Source of the DNA: Pseudomonas baetica
Lineage (GTDB): Bacteria > Pseudomonadota > Gammaproteobacteria > Pseudomonadales > Pseudomonadaceae
DNA length: 64,000 nucleotides
NCBI RefSeq assembly: GCF_002813455.1
Contig: NZ_PHHE01000001.1
Location: forward strand, 3,275,001 to 3,339,000
Direction: 5' to 3'
Part shown: piece by piece, positions 1-8,664 of the stretch
Layout of the letters: every line of letters starts with the position of its first letter
How positions within the stretch are numbered: position 1 is the first letter of the stretch
Program-made: the position numbers and the translations under genes
The notes under the pieces: model-generated
Databases searched by the model: none
What the model was told of the DNA's origin: nothing
Seen by the model: the letters and a program-made list of their open reading frames with translations, nothing else

Positions 1-618
1 CGGTGCGCTCAGACCTTTCCAGCCTTTCTCCAGCACGAAGCCACGGATGTCGCCGGCATCGTCCTTGGCCCACACCACGAACACGTCGGCGATCGGGCTG
101 TTGGTGATCCACATCTTCGCGCCGGTCAGGCTGTAACCGCCGTCGACCTTGCGAGCACGGGTAATCATCGCGCCCGGGTCGGAACCGTGGTTCGGCTCGG
201 TCAGACCGAAGCAGCCGATCCATTCGCCGGACGCCAGCTTCGGCAGGTATTTCTGTTTCTGTGCTTCAGTGCCGAATTCGTTGATCGGCACCATCACCAG
301 CGAGGACTGCACGCTCATCATCGAGCGATAGCCGGAATCGACACGCTCCACTTCACGAGCGATCAAGCCGTAGCTGACATAGTTGAGGCCGCTGCCACCG
401 TACTGTTCAGGGATGGTCGCGCCCAACAGGCCGACTTCGCCCATCTCGCGGAAGATCGCCGGGTCAGTCTTCTCATGGCGGAAGGCTTCGAGGACACGCG
501 GTGCGAGGCTCTGTTGAGCGAACTGCTCGGCGGTGTCGCGGATCATGCGCTCTTCTTCAGTGAGCTGTTGATCCAGCAGCAGGGGATCGATCCAGTTGAA
601 GCTTGCTTTACCGCCCAT
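1..618 (-). CDS. gcdH: Glutaryl-CoA dehydrogenase, N-terminal part (cut by window edge)
   Basis: This is the first 206 codons of an acyl-CoA dehydrogenase; the C-terminus lies outside the window. The N-terminus reads [19 protein letters not shown], followed by the alpha-helical N-domain and the FAD/substrate-contacting middle-domain stretch [10 protein letters not shown] and [13 protein letters not shown]. Glutaryl-CoA dehydrogenase oxidatively decarboxylates glutaryl-CoA to crotonyl-CoA in lysine and tryptophan catabolism. The family assignment comes from the N-terminal sequence, and the divergent LysR regulator at 777 (GcdR-like) is the usual neighbour in pseudomonads. The ATG at 618-616 is preceded by GAGGACACACTC, which carries the ribosome binding site. 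The visible part shows no damage. A different short-chain acyl-CoA dehydrogenase is possible but less likely. Confidence 0.85.
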   Translation of the reverse strand, partial: MGGKASFNWIDPLLLDQQLTEEERMIRDTAEQFAQQSLAPRVLEAFRHEKTDPAIFREMGEVGLLGATIPEQYGGSGLNYVSYGLIAREVERVDSGYRSMMSVQSSLVMVPINEFGTEAQKQKYLPKLASGEWIGCFGLTEPNHGSDPGAMITRARKVDGGYSLTGAKMWITNSPIADVFVVWAKDDAGDIRGFVLEKGWKGLSAP

Positions 619-776
619 GAGTGTGTCCTCGCAAATCGGGTGAATTAACGTGGCATTGATCCTAGGCCCGGTTCGCCGTCGCGGCAAACGAGGATTTCGC
701 ATTCTGTTGTGCTAATTTCTCACTCCGAAACGTCGCTGAATGCCTTTTACGCGGCGCATTAGTGAGGTTGACGTAC

Positions 777-1676
777 ATGCGCAGAAAGATCCCCAGCACC
801 ACAGCCCTGATCAGCTTCGAGGCTGCCGCTCGCCATGAGAGCTTTACCAAGGCCGCCGAAGAACTTTCCCTCACCCAAGGCGCCATTTGCCGACAGATCG
901 CCAGCCTTGAGGACTTCCTCGGCGTGGAACTGTTCCGACGCTCACGACGCGGCGTGAAGCTGACCGAAGCAGGACTTTCCTACAGCCGCCGAGTGGCAAC
1001 TCAACTCGATGCGGTTGAACGCGACACGCTCTCGGTAATGGGCCAGCAAGGCGCCAATGTGATCGAGTTGGCGGTGGTGCCGACGTTCGGTACGCAATGG
1101 CTACTGCCAAGGCTCAAGGATTTCCAGGTCAAGCACCCGGAAGTCACGGTCAACCTGACCAACCGCACTCGGCCGTTCCTGTTTGCCGACACCGACTTCG
1201 ACGCGGCGATCTACTTTGGCGACGCGGACTGGTCGGGTACCGAATCCCACAGGCTGATGGGCGAGAATCCGATGCCCGTGTGCAGTCCCGCCCTTCTCGG
1301 CAAGAAGATACAGCTGACAGCCGATGAGATTGCCGAGCTACCGCTTCTACAACAGACCACCCGCCCTTACGCCTGGCGTCAGTGGTTCAACTCGCAACAC
1401 CTGAACATCCCCCGCGACATGACAGGCCCACGCTACGAGCTATTCTCCATGCTCGCCCAAGCAGCCATGCACGACATGGGCATCGCACTGATTCCACCGT
1501 TCCTGATTCAGCGTGAGTTAGCCGAGAAGCGCCTGGTGATTGCCAACCCGCAGGCACTCTCCAGCATCAAGGCGTATTACCTGATGATTCCAGAGCGAAA
1601 GGTCGAATCGGCGTCCTTAAGGGCATTTCGCGACTGGCTGGTAAACCAGGCGCAGAGCTATAGCCTAGAAGGATAA
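777..1676 (+). CDS. gcdR: LysR-type regulator, GcdR-like activator of gcdH
   Basis: The product is a 299-aa LysR-family regulator. The winged HTH fills residues 1-62 (ALISFEAAARHESFTKAAEE, then QGAICRQIASLE). The remainder is the periplasmic-binding-protein-like effector domain (VVPTFGTQWLLPRL). The frame is open from a GTG at 762, but the ATG at 777 gives the standard LysR N-terminus MRRKIPSTTALISF and is preferred. It is divergent from gcdH across about 160 bp, the arrangement expected when a LysR protein controls its neighbour. By family knowledge it would respond to glutarate or a CoA ester, but no effector can be read from the sequence. The next gene (2111) is 434 bp away. Confidence 0.82.
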   Translation: MRRKIPSTTALISFEAAARHESFTKAAEELSLTQGAICRQIASLEDFLGVELFRRSRRGVKLTEAGLSYSRRVATQLDAVERDTLSVMGQQGANVIELAVVPTFGTQWLLPRLKDFQVKHPEVTVNLTNRTRPFLFADTDFDAAIYFGDADWSGTESHRLMGENPMPVCSPALLGKKIQLTADEIAELPLLQQTTRPYAWRQWFNSQHLNIPRDMTGPRYELFSMLAQAAMHDMGIALIPPFLIQRELAEKRLVIANPQALSSIKAYYLMIPERKVESASLRAFRDWLVNQAQSYSLEG

Positions 1677-2110
1677 AGGCCCAGAGCAATAGCTGACCTA
1701 GTAGTCAGCAAAGTAAAAGCACTACAGATATAAGTATTTGTCGCATATTCAACGACTGTATCCGAAAGTCGTACAGACGTCCCACAAGCGCCTGAAGACG
1801 TGGCTTTGCGCCTCAATCAACGACTCATTACGGCCTATTCACGTCGCCGATGAGAAATTTTTTCAAATTCAGCCAGAATCCTTACAAGGCACGGCCTACA
1901 AGGGATTCAACCGGCTATCTGCGACATTCGGTCACAGGATGACTTGTAGTTAATTTTCCGTCACCCGTCATAATCCCTTGAAGGGCATAAAGTTCGCCTG
2001 CAAAATGCCGCTCCCCGCCCTGATTTGGCGGGATCGTGCTGATCGGCCGCCCCAGTCGCACCATCCGCAGTGCCTGGGTTTACTCAATAAGATCACGCAG
2101 GAGATTTGAC
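1677..2110 (+). other. 434-bp intergenic region upstream of pntAA
   Basis: No credible gene is seen. A short TTG-started frame at 1738-1953 has no ribosome binding site and no recognisable content. The distal half presumably carries the pnt promoter. A GC-rich inverted repeat lies at about 2010-2033 (CCCCGCCCTGATTTGGCGGG), and CAGGAG at 2097-2102 is the Shine-Dalgarno of pntAA. Confidence 0.4.
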
Positions 2111-3232
2111 GTGCACATTGGTGTTCCTCTCGAAACCCAGACCGGTGAAACACGGGTTGCTGCAACCCCGGAAACCATTAAAAAGCTGATCAGCCAAGGT
2201 CATAAGGTCACTGTGCAAACCGGCGCCGGCGTCAAAGCCAGCGTTGTCGACAGTGCCTATGAAGCGGCAGGCGCAACCATTGGCAGTGCCAACGATGCGT
2301 TTGGCGCCGAGCTGATTCTCAAAGTGGTCGCCCCAAGCGATGCCGAACTGACGCTGATCAAGCGCGGCACGGTGCTGGTTGGCATGCTCAACCCATTCAA
2401 CAACGAAACCATCGCGAAAATGGCCGAATGCGGGATTACCGCGTTCGCCCTTGAAGCGGCGCCGCGCACCTCGCGGGCGCAGAGTCTCGATGTGTTGTCG
2501 TCGCAGGCGAACATTGCCGGCTATAAGTCGGTGCTGCTGGCCGCTCACTACTATCCGCGCTTCATGCCGATGCTGATGACCGCTGCGGGCACCGTGAAAG
2601 CGGCGCGCGTGCTGATTCTCGGCGCCGGTGTGGCCGGGTTGCAGGCGATTGCCACGGCGAAACGTCTGGGTGCAGTCATTGAAGCGTCTGACGTACGTCC
2701 GGCGGTGAAAGAGCAAATCGAATCCCTCGGCGCCAAGTTCGTCGACGTGCCGTACGAGACCGATGAAGAGCGCGAATGCGCGGTCGGTGTCGGTGGTTAC
2801 GCGCGACCAATGCCGGCGAGTTGGATGCAGCGTCAGGCCCAGGCGGTACACGAACGCGCCAAACAGGCCGACATTGTCATCACCACTGCACTGATTCCGG
2901 GCCGCAAGGCACCGACGCTGTTGAGCGCGGACACCGTGGCGCAGATGAAACCGGGTTCGGTGGTCATCGACCTCGCAGCGGCTCAGGGTGGCAACTGCCC
3001 GCTGACCGTGGCCGATCAGGTCGTGATCGAGAATGGCGTAACCATTTGCGGCCCGACCAATCTCGCCGGTGAAGTCGCCGCAGACGCTTCGGCGCTGTAC
3101 GCGCGCAACCTGCTGGACTTCCTGAAGCTGGTCTTCACTAAAGAAGGCCAGTTCGACGTCAACCTCGAAGACGACATCGTCGCCGCGTGCCTGATGTGCC
3201 GCGACGGCCAAGTCATCCGCAAAAACGCCTAA
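2111..3232 (+). CDS. pntAA: NAD(P) transhydrogenase subunit alpha part 1 (NAD-binding domain I)
   Basis: This 373-aa soluble subunit is the NAD(H)-binding domain I of the proton-translocating transhydrogenase, which uses the proton gradient to drive hydride transfer from NADH to NADP+. The N-terminus HIGVPLETQTGETRVA is typical of the alanine dehydrogenase/PntA family. A Rossmann GAGVAG motif is at residues 171-176. The start is the GTG at 2111, preceded by CAGGAG; the frame is open upstream, but that part lacks family similarity. It is the first gene of a three-gene operon (pntAA-pntAB-pntB) in the split-subunit arrangement, in which the membrane part of alpha is a separate gene. Confidence 0.95.
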   Translation: MHIGVPLETQTGETRVAATPETIKKLISQGHKVTVQTGAGVKASVVDSAYEAAGATIGSANDAFGAELILKVVAPSDAELTLIKRGTVLVGMLNPFNNETIAKMAECGITAFALEAAPRTSRAQSLDVLSSQANIAGYKSVLLAAHYYPRFMPMLMTAAGTVKAARVLILGAGVAGLQAIATAKRLGAVIEASDVRPAVKEQIESLGAKFVDVPYETDEERECAVGVGGYARPMPASWMQRQAQAVHERAKQADIVITTALIPGRKAPTLLSADTVAQMKPGSVVIDLAAAQGGNCPLTVADQVVIENGVTICGPTNLAGEVAADASALYARNLLDFLKLVFTKEGQFDVNLEDDIVAACLMCRDGQVIRKNA

Positions 3233-3247
3233 GCAGGGATTCAGACG

Positions 3248-3568
3248 ATGGAAGAGCTTATCTCCCCCGGTATCTACAACCTGATCATCTTCGTGCTGGC
3301 GATTTATGTCGGTTACCACGTGGTCTGGAACGTTACGCCTGCGCTGCACACCCCCTTGATGGCAGTGACCAACGCGATTTCCGCAATCGTGATCGTCGGC
3401 GCCATGCTGGCCGCTGCGCTGACCGTCACGCCGCTGGGCAAGACCATGGGCACCCTCGCCGTGGCGCTGGCCGCGGTCAACGTGTTCGGTGGCTTCCTGG
3501 TCACCCGCCGCATGCTTGAGATGTTCAAGAAGAAAGCCCCGAAAGTAAAAGAAGAGGCGCCGAAGTAA
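3248..3568 (+). CDS. pntAB: NAD(P) transhydrogenase subunit alpha part 2 (membrane)
   Basis: This 106-aa protein has three to four predicted transmembrane helices (residues about 10-30, 38-60 and 62-84) and a lysine-rich C-terminal tail ([13 protein letters not shown]). It corresponds to the membrane portion of PntA that is fused in enterobacteria and separate in pseudomonads. It starts 15 bp after pntAA and overlaps the pntB start by one base (TAATG), which implies translational coupling. Together with pntB it forms the proton channel of the inner-membrane transhydrogenase. Confidence 0.94.
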   Translation: MEELISPGIYNLIIFVLAIYVGYHVVWNVTPALHTPLMAVTNAISAIVIVGAMLAAALTVTPLGKTMGTLAVALAAVNVFGGFLVTRRMLEMFKKKAPKVKEEAPK

Positions 3569-5001
3569 TGAGCATGAATCTCGTCACGACGCTCTACCTG
3601 ATCGCGTCGATCTGCTTCATCCAGGCCCTCAAAGGCCTGTCGCACCCGACCACTTCACGGCGCGGCAACCTGTTCGGCATGCTCGGCATGGCGCTGGCCA
3701 TCCTGACCACCGTCGGTCTCATCTATAAGTTGGGTGCAGAGCTGGCCACTGCCGGTATCGGTTACGTGATCGTCGGCCTGCTGATCGGCGGCACCGCCGG
3801 TTCGATCATGGCCAAGCGTGTTGAAATGACCAAAATGCCGGAACTGGTCGCCTTCATGCACAGCATGATCGGCCTGGCGGCGGTGTTCATCGCCATTGCT
3901 GCCGTGGTTGAGCCGCAGTCGCTGGGCATCGTCAAGCAACTGGGCGACGCGATCCCGGCGGGCAACCGTCTGGAACTGTTCCTCGGCGCGGCGATTGGTG
4001 CAATCACCTTCTCCGGTTCGGTGATCGCCTTCGGCAAACTGTCGGGCAAGTACAAGTTCCGCCTGTTCCAAGGCGCACCGGTACAGTTCGCCGGTCAGCA
4101 TAAGCTGAACGCAGTACTGGGTCTGGCCACATTGGCACTCGGCCTGACCTTCATGTTCACCGGCAACCTCACCGCGTTCGCGTTGATGCTGGCGCTGGCG
4201 TTCGTGATGGGCGTGCTGATCATCATCCCGATCGGCGGCGCCGATATGCCGGTGGTGGTATCGATGCTCAACAGCTACTCCGGCTGGGCGGCGGCAGGTA
4301 TTGGTTTTTCGCTGAACAACTCGATGCTGATCATCGCCGGTTCGCTGGTGGGTTCGAGCGGTGCGATCCTCTCGTACATCATGTGCAAGGCAATGAACCG
4401 TTCCTTCTTTAATGTACTGCTCGGCGGTTTCGGCAATACGGCGGATGCTGGCCCGGCCGGTGCGAAAGAAGCGCGTCCGGTGAAATCCGGCTCGGCTGAT
4501 GACGCGACCTTCCTGCTGACCAACGCCGACACCGTGATTATCGTGCCGGGCTACGGTCTGGCGGTGGCCCGTGCGCAGCATGCTCTGAAGGAGCTGACCG
4601 AGAAGCTGACTCACCGTGGCGTGACCGTGAAGTACGCGATCCACCCGGTGGCCGGCCGCATGCCTGGGCACATGAACGTGCTGCTCGCCGAGGCCGAAGT
4701 GCCTTACGACCAGGTGTTCGAGATGGAAGACATCAACTCCGAGTTCGGCCAGGCCGACGTGGTGCTGGTGCTGGGCGCGAACGACGTGGTCAACCCGGCC
4801 GCGAAGAACGATCCGAAATCGCCGATTGCCGGCATGCCGATTCTCGAAGCGTTCAAGGCCAAGACCATCATCGTCAACAAGCGCTCGATGGCCAGCGGCT
4901 ATGCCGGTCTGGACAACGAGCTGTTCTACCTGGACAAGACCATGATGGTGTTCGGTGACGCGAAGAAAGTCATCGAAGACATGGTCAAAGCGGTCGAGTA
5001 A
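3568..5001 (+). CDS. pntB: NAD(P) transhydrogenase subunit beta
   Basis: This 477-aa subunit has an N-terminal membrane domain of about eight or nine helices (residues 1-270). It is followed by the NADP(H)-binding domain III, which carries the VIIVPGYGLAVARAQH and HPVAGRMPGHMNVLLAEA signatures typical of PntB. The length is normal. Its ATG overlaps the TAA of pntAB. A strong terminator follows 18 bp after the stop, closing the operon. The protein completes the inner-membrane energy-linked transhydrogenase. Confidence 0.96.
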   Translation: MSMNLVTTLYLIASICFIQALKGLSHPTTSRRGNLFGMLGMALAILTTVGLIYKLGAELATAGIGYVIVGLLIGGTAGSIMAKRVEMTKMPELVAFMHSMIGLAAVFIAIAAVVEPQSLGIVKQLGDAIPAGNRLELFLGAAIGAITFSGSVIAFGKLSGKYKFRLFQGAPVQFAGQHKLNAVLGLATLALGLTFMFTGNLTAFALMLALAFVMGVLIIIPIGGADMPVVVSMLNSYSGWAAAGIGFSLNNSMLIIAGSLVGSSGAILSYIMCKAMNRSFFNVLLGGFGNTADAGPAGAKEARPVKSGSADDATFLLTNADTVIIVPGYGLAVARAQHALKELTEKLTHRGVTVKYAIHPVAGRMPGHMNVLLAEAEVPYDQVFEMEDINSEFGQADVVLVLGANDVVNPAAKNDPKSPIAGMPILEAFKAKTIIVNKRSMASGYAGLDNELFYLDKTMMVFGDAKKVIEDMVKAVE

Positions 5002-5019
5002 CTCGCCGCTGAAACACCG

Positions 5020-5047
5020 AACGCCCCGATTCGTCGGGGCGTTTTTG
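5020..5047 (+). terminator. Rho-independent terminator of the pnt operon
   Basis: The stem AACGCCCCGA/TCGGGGCGTT with a short loop is followed by a T-rich tail. It sits 18 bp after the pntB stop. Confidence 0.9.
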
Positions 5048-5215
5048 TTTGCGCAAACAGTCGGACAATATGCCGCGTTGTTGCATATCCGGTAACGATG
5101 TTTTACTTGAAACCCGCTAAATAGACGCCTTGTTTGCGACCTTGGTAGCGGGACAGGCGCCTGCCAAATTCACTAGACTGCGCATCCTGCTACTCGCTTC
5201 CCGAGATAATAATCC

Positions 5216-6709
5216 ATGTACCGTGACCGTATTCGCCTGCCTTCGTTGTTGGATAAAGTGATGAGCGCCGCCGACGCCGCTGCTCTGATTGAGGACGGCA
5301 TGACCGTCGGCATGAGCGGCTTTACCCGTGCCGGCGAAGCCAAAGCCGTACCCCACGCACTGGCCGAGCGGGCCAAGGTCACGCCGCTGAAGATCAGCCT
5401 GATGACCGGTGCGAGCCTGGGCAACGACCTCGACAAGCAACTGACCGAAGCCGGCGTGCTGTCGCGGCGCATGCCGTTCCAGGTCGACAGCACACTGCGC
5501 AAAGCAATCAACGCCGGCGAAGTGATGTTTATCGACCAACACCTGTCGGAAACCGTCGAGCAACTGCGCAACCAGCAACTGAAGCTGCCGGACATTGCGG
5601 TGATCGAAGCCGTGGCGATTACCGAACAGGGCCACATCGTGCCGACCACCTCGGTGGGCAATTCGGCGAGCTTCGCGATTTTCGCCAAGCAGGTGATCAT
5701 CGAGATCAACCTGGCGCACAACGCCAACCTCGAAGGCCTGCATGACATCTATATCCCGACCTATCGTCCGACGCGCACGCCGATCCCGCTGGTAAAAGTA
5801 GACGACCGCATCGGCAGCACCGCGATCCCGATCCCGCCGGAGAAGATCGTCGCCATTGTCATCACCCAGCAGGCGGATTCGCCGTCGACCGTATCGTCGC
5901 CGGATGTCGACACCAACGCCATCGCCGAACACCTGATCAATTTCTTCAAGCAGGAAGTCGACGCCGGGCGTATGACCAACAAACTCGGCCCATTGCAGGC
6001 CGGGATCGGCAACATCGCCAACGCAGTGATGTGTGGCCTGATCGACTCGCCTTTCGAAGACCTGACCATGTACTCCGAAGTGCTGCAGGACTCGACGTTC
6101 GATCTGATCGATGCCGGCAAGCTGAGCTTCGCCTCGGGCAGTTCGATCACCTTGTCCGAGCGGCGCAACAGCGATGTATTCGGCAATCTGGAGAAGTACA
6201 AGGACAAACTGGTGCTGCGTCCGCAGGAGATCTCCAACCACCCGGAAGTGGTGCGGCGCCTCGGGATCATCGGGATCAACACCGCGCTGGAGTTCGACAT
6301 CTACGGCAACGTCAACTCTACCCACGTCTGCGGCACGCGGATGATGAACGGCATCGGCGGCTCGGGCGACTTCGCGCGCAACGCGCATCTGGCGGTGTTC
6401 GTGACCAAGTCGATTGCCAAGGGTGGCGCGATTTCCAGCGTGGTGCCGATGGTCAGCCATGTCGACCACACCGAGCATGATGTCGACATTCTGGTGACTG
6501 AGGTGGGTCTGGCGGACTTGCGTGGTCTGGCGCCACGGGAGCGTGCGCGGGTGATCATCGATAATTGTGTACACCCGGACTATCGTCAGGCGTTGAATGA
6601 TTACTTCACCGCAGCCTGTGCAATCGGTGGCCACACTCCGCATATCCTGCGTGAAGCCTTGAGCTGGCACATCAACCTGGAAGAAACCGGGCGGATGCTG
6701 AAGGTGTAA
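5216..6709 (+). CDS. Acetyl-CoA hydrolase / succinyl-CoA:acetate CoA-transferase
   Basis: This 497-aa class I CoA-transferase has two homologous halves. The conserved glutamate of the family is visible in MYSEVLQDS (E288), the residue that forms the glutamyl-CoA thioester intermediate in this group. Glycine-rich CoA-site segments (GNSASFAIFAK, MMNGIGGSGDFARNA) are also present. It probably moves CoA between acetyl-CoA or propionyl-CoA and succinate, or hydrolyses acetyl-CoA; the sequence does not settle which. It is a single gene, upstream-isolated by the pnt terminator, with its ATG at 5216. The exact substrate and symbol (ScpC or AarC type) are left open. Confidence 0.88.
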   Translation: MYRDRIRLPSLLDKVMSAADAAALIEDGMTVGMSGFTRAGEAKAVPHALAERAKVTPLKISLMTGASLGNDLDKQLTEAGVLSRRMPFQVDSTLRKAINAGEVMFIDQHLSETVEQLRNQQLKLPDIAVIEAVAITEQGHIVPTTSVGNSASFAIFAKQVIIEINLAHNANLEGLHDIYIPTYRPTRTPIPLVKVDDRIGSTAIPIPPEKIVAIVITQQADSPSTVSSPDVDTNAIAEHLINFFKQEVDAGRMTNKLGPLQAGIGNIANAVMCGLIDSPFEDLTMYSEVLQDSTFDLIDAGKLSFASGSSITLSERRNSDVFGNLEKYKDKLVLRPQEISNHPEVVRRLGIIGINTALEFDIYGNVNSTHVCGTRMMNGIGGSGDFARNAHLAVFVTKSIAKGGAISSVVPMVSHVDHTEHDVDILVTEVGLADLRGLAPRERARVIIDNCVHPDYRQALNDYFTAACAIGGHTPHILREALSWHINLEETGRMLKV

Positions 6710-7030
6710 CTCGCACAGATATTCCGCTGGCGCAAACACAGTTTCGTCAGCGGGATGTTGCAACCCGCGCCAACTATCAAAAACTGTACTGCTGTACCGG
6801 TCTTTTCCTACCGTAAATACCTACCTATTCTTCCGAAATGAGCAAACACGCACTACTTAAGTGCGGACAGGTACAGTTCGCTCGATTTTGACCCATACAC
6901 CTCCTATAAACAGTTAACTGGTCACTCACAATACAGTTGAACTGTATCTAGAGAGACTTGGCAAACGAGAGGATCATGGGCACCAGTCAAACCACTACCT
7001 GATCCCGCCACAAGCGGAAGGATGTCAACC
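6710..7030. promoter_or_regulatory. Intergenic region with a cluster of GTACAGTT/AACTGTAC motifs
   Basis: The gap before the DUF1127 gene contains AACTGTAC at 6782-6789, a second CTGTACC at 6792-6798, GTACAGTT at 6871-6878, the palindrome CAGTTAACTG at 6911-6920, and an inverted pair ATACAGTT (6931-6938) with AACTGTAT (6940-6947). The 6871 and 6931 copies are exactly 60 bp apart. This is the layout of a multi-site operator. The motif resembles those bound by MocR/GntR-type regulators (family knowledge), but no regulator gene lies in the window. Confidence 0.55.
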
Positions 7031-7246
7031 ATGGAACGTACACTCAGTTCCGAACTGTTCTTCGAAGACAAAGCTGTAAACACCCAGGCTTCCCTGCCTC
7101 TGCGCGTTATCGCCAACCTGATGTTGTGGCAGCGCCGCATCTCCAGCCGCCACCAACTGGCCCGTCTGGATTCGCGCCTGCTGGCTGACGCCGGTATCAG
7201 CGAAGCTCAACGCTACGAAGAGCTGAGCAAGCCGTTCTGGCGCTAA
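7031..7246 (+). CDS. DUF1127 small protein
   Basis: This 71-aa arginine-rich protein carries the C-terminal DUF1127 signature (LWQRRISSRHQLARLDSRLLADAGISEAQRYEE, shown here only as its family pattern: a W-x-x-R-x-x-SR core followed by LLADIGI-like residues). Such proteins are often induced in stationary phase or by stress, and a few act as RNA- or protein-binding adaptors; the function here is unknown. The ATG at 7031 is chosen over the one at 7022 because GGAAGG at 7016-7021 is 9 bp from the former and abuts the latter. It is monocistronic, with a strong terminator 55 bp downstream and GTACAGTT motifs on both sides. Confidence 0.85.
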   Translation: MERTLSSELFFEDKAVNTQASLPLRVIANLMLWQRRISSRHQLARLDSRLLADAGISEAQRYEELSKPFWR

Positions 7247-7301
7247 GTAGCGTCGCTGGCTCTGGTCGTTAGAACCTCCGCCAGCAACCCGAATTGAATA
7301 A

Positions 7302-7337
7302 AACAAAACCCGTCGTGGGAAACCACGACGGGTTTTG
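7302..7337 (+). terminator. Terminator after the DUF1127 gene
   Basis: The perfect 14-bp stem AAAACCCGTCGTGG/CCACGACGGGTTTT has a GAAA loop. The A-tract before it and T-tract after it allow bidirectional use. Confidence 0.9.
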
Positions 7338-7582
7338 TCGTTCTGGATCCTTCAAAACAGCAGAATAGACGCTTCGAGATTGAAACAAGTACAGTTTTAG
7401 ATTTATTAATATACGCAGGTACAGTTAGAAGCGTTCAACAGGAGCCAGTATTCTGACCACTGGGCGAATTGCACATAGCAGCCTAATATCCATTCAGTAA
7501 GTGGCGAATGCTGTGCCGAAGGCGTCTGACTCCTCAGATACCGAGCCACCTCTCAAAACGGTTTATCCACAGGAGTTATCCC
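7338..7582 (+). promoter_or_regulatory. Leader of the DUF2388 operon with two phased GTACAGTT sites
   Basis: Two direct copies of GTACAGTT at 7389-7396 and 7419-7426 are exactly 30 bp apart (about three helical turns) and are separated by an AT-rich stretch (TTTAGATTTATTAATATACG). They match the motif upstream of the DUF1127 gene. The Shine-Dalgarno of the first DUF2388 gene is AGGAG at 7571-7575. Confidence 0.5.
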
Positions 7583-7900
7583 ATGTCCCGTCTTCGCCTG
7601 CTCAGCGCTGCCGCCCTGCTGGCCGTGGCTGCGAACGCCAGCGCCACCAGCTTCATCGTGACCACCGACGCTGTCGTCGGCGCCCTGAAATCCTCGTCCG
7701 ATGCCACTTCCGACGTTACTTCGTCCTTCCGTGACGACAAGATCGTCCTCGCGGCCCGCGATGACGCGGCCAGTTTTGTAGCCAGCGAAGGCGAGATCCG
7801 TGGCGTGAAACTGGAAAGCGCGCTCGATCACATCCGTCATCAAGCCCCACAGCTGCAAGCCACCGACGCACAGTTGGCTCAGGCCATTCTGACGATCTAA
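7583..7900 (+). CDS. DUF2388 exported protein, copy 1
   Basis: This 105-aa protein has a signal peptide (MSRLRLLSAAALLAVAANASA) and a DUF2388 domain. The domain is recognisable by the DDKIVLAARDDAASFVASEGEIRGVKLESAL stretch, given here only as a pattern: AxxDDAAxFVASxGExRGxxLESAL. The function is unknown. The start is the ATG at 7583, which has AGGAG 8 bp upstream; an in-frame earlier start lacks the signal peptide. It is the first of three tandem paralogs (7583, 8008, 8344) that run into the DUF4105 gene at 8661. A GC-rich hairpin (CGGGACAC/GTGTCCCG, about 7917-7938) lies between copy 1 and copy 2 and could attenuate or stabilise the message. Confidence 0.85.
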   Translation: MSRLRLLSAAALLAVAANASATSFIVTTDAVVGALKSSSDATSDVTSSFRDDKIVLAARDDAASFVASEGEIRGVKLESALDHIRHQAPQLQATDAQLAQAILTI

Positions 7901-8007
7901 GCGATCGCGGTATCGCGGGACACGCCGGTCGTGTCCCGATGTTTCGACGCTGGCTCTAGCCCGGGCATTGCGCTAGCCTTGCGGCTCGCTAACCGTTACC
8001 GAGTCTT

Positions 8008-8316
8008 ATGCGTTTTCTTCAAAATCTGCTGTTCCCTTGCGCATTGTTAATGGCCTGCTGGACGACGTCGGTCGATGCCTTCGATATGTCGACCCAGAAC
8101 ACCGTCGTCAGCGTTTGGGCGACCGGCATGGTGTCTTCCGCACCTTTCGACCGTAAACTGCTGCTGGCTGCTCACGACGATGCAGCGGTGTTCGTTGCCA
8201 GTGACGGAGAACTGCGAGGCGCTCGACTGGAATCCGCACTGCATTACCTGCGCAAAACCCGGCCGAAACTTCATGTAAGCGACCTTGAACTGGCACAGGC
8301 AATTCTCGTCCAATAG
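8008..8316 (+). CDS. DUF2388 exported protein, copy 2
   Basis: This 102-aa paralog of the preceding gene has a signal peptide (RFLQNLLFPCALLMACWTTS...VDA) and the same core (AAHDDAAVFVASDGELRGARLESAL). Its middle part is diverged, since the serine/threonine-rich segment is shorter. A Cys at residue 17 lies in the hydrophobic region without a convincing lipobox. The ribosome binding site is weak (GAG 5 bp upstream). It is followed 27 bp later by copy 3. The function is unknown. Confidence 0.8.
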   Translation: MRFLQNLLFPCALLMACWTTSVDAFDMSTQNTVVSVWATGMVSSAPFDRKLLLAAHDDAAVFVASDGELRGARLESALHYLRKTRPKLHVSDLELAQAILVQ

Positions 8317-8343
8317 TTATCCTTGTCCTTCCGGAGTCGTTCC

Positions 8344-8664
8344 ATGCGTAGCCCGCTGATTGCTGCCGCCCTTGGCCTGTTTTTGTTGGCCGATGTGGCC
8401 CAGGCGCACACCCTGGTCGCCACCAGTAACATCATCGTTCGTGCCTCCCAGCGCACCATCGATTTCACCTCCGATACCACCACCTCGATTCGCGACTCGA
8501 AAATCATCCGGGAAGCCCACGACGACGCCGCCAGTTTCGTCGCCAGCAACGGTGATATCCGTGGCGCACACCTGGAAGCCGCGCTCAACACCTTGCGCAC
8601 TCGCGTGCCGGAAGCGCGCGACGCCAGTGATCAGGTTCTCGCTGAAGCCATCCTCGCACTGTGA
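8344..8664 (+). CDS. DUF2388 exported protein, copy 3
   Basis: This 106-aa third paralog has a signal peptide ending in ADVAQA, a TSDTTTSIRDSKII segment close to copy 1, and the core AHDDAASFVASNGDIRGAHLEAAL. The ATG at 8344 has GGAG 8 bp upstream. Its TGA overlaps the GTG start of the next gene by four bases (GTGA), so the DUF4105 protein is translationally coupled to this copy. The function is unknown. Confidence 0.84.
   Translation: MRSPLIAAALGLFLLADVAQAHTLVATSNIIVRASQRTIDFTSDTTTSIRDSKIIREAHDDAASFVASNGDIRGAHLEAALNTLRTRVPEARDASDQVLAEAILAL

Noticed and set aside
1738..1953. Short open frame upstream of pntAA
   Set aside because: TTG start without ribosome binding site, no recognised motif, atypical composition. 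Treated as non-coding.
2093..3349. Long minus-strand open frame (418 aa) opposite pntAA
   Set aside because: Its stretch of codons follows GC-rich third positions of the real gene. It has no ribosome binding site or family similarity.
7915..7938. Hairpin between DUF2388 copy 1 and 2 as a full terminator
   Set aside because: Good stem (CGGGACAC/GTGTCCCG) but no T-tract. The next gene follows closely, so attenuation or mRNA stability is the most that can be suggested.
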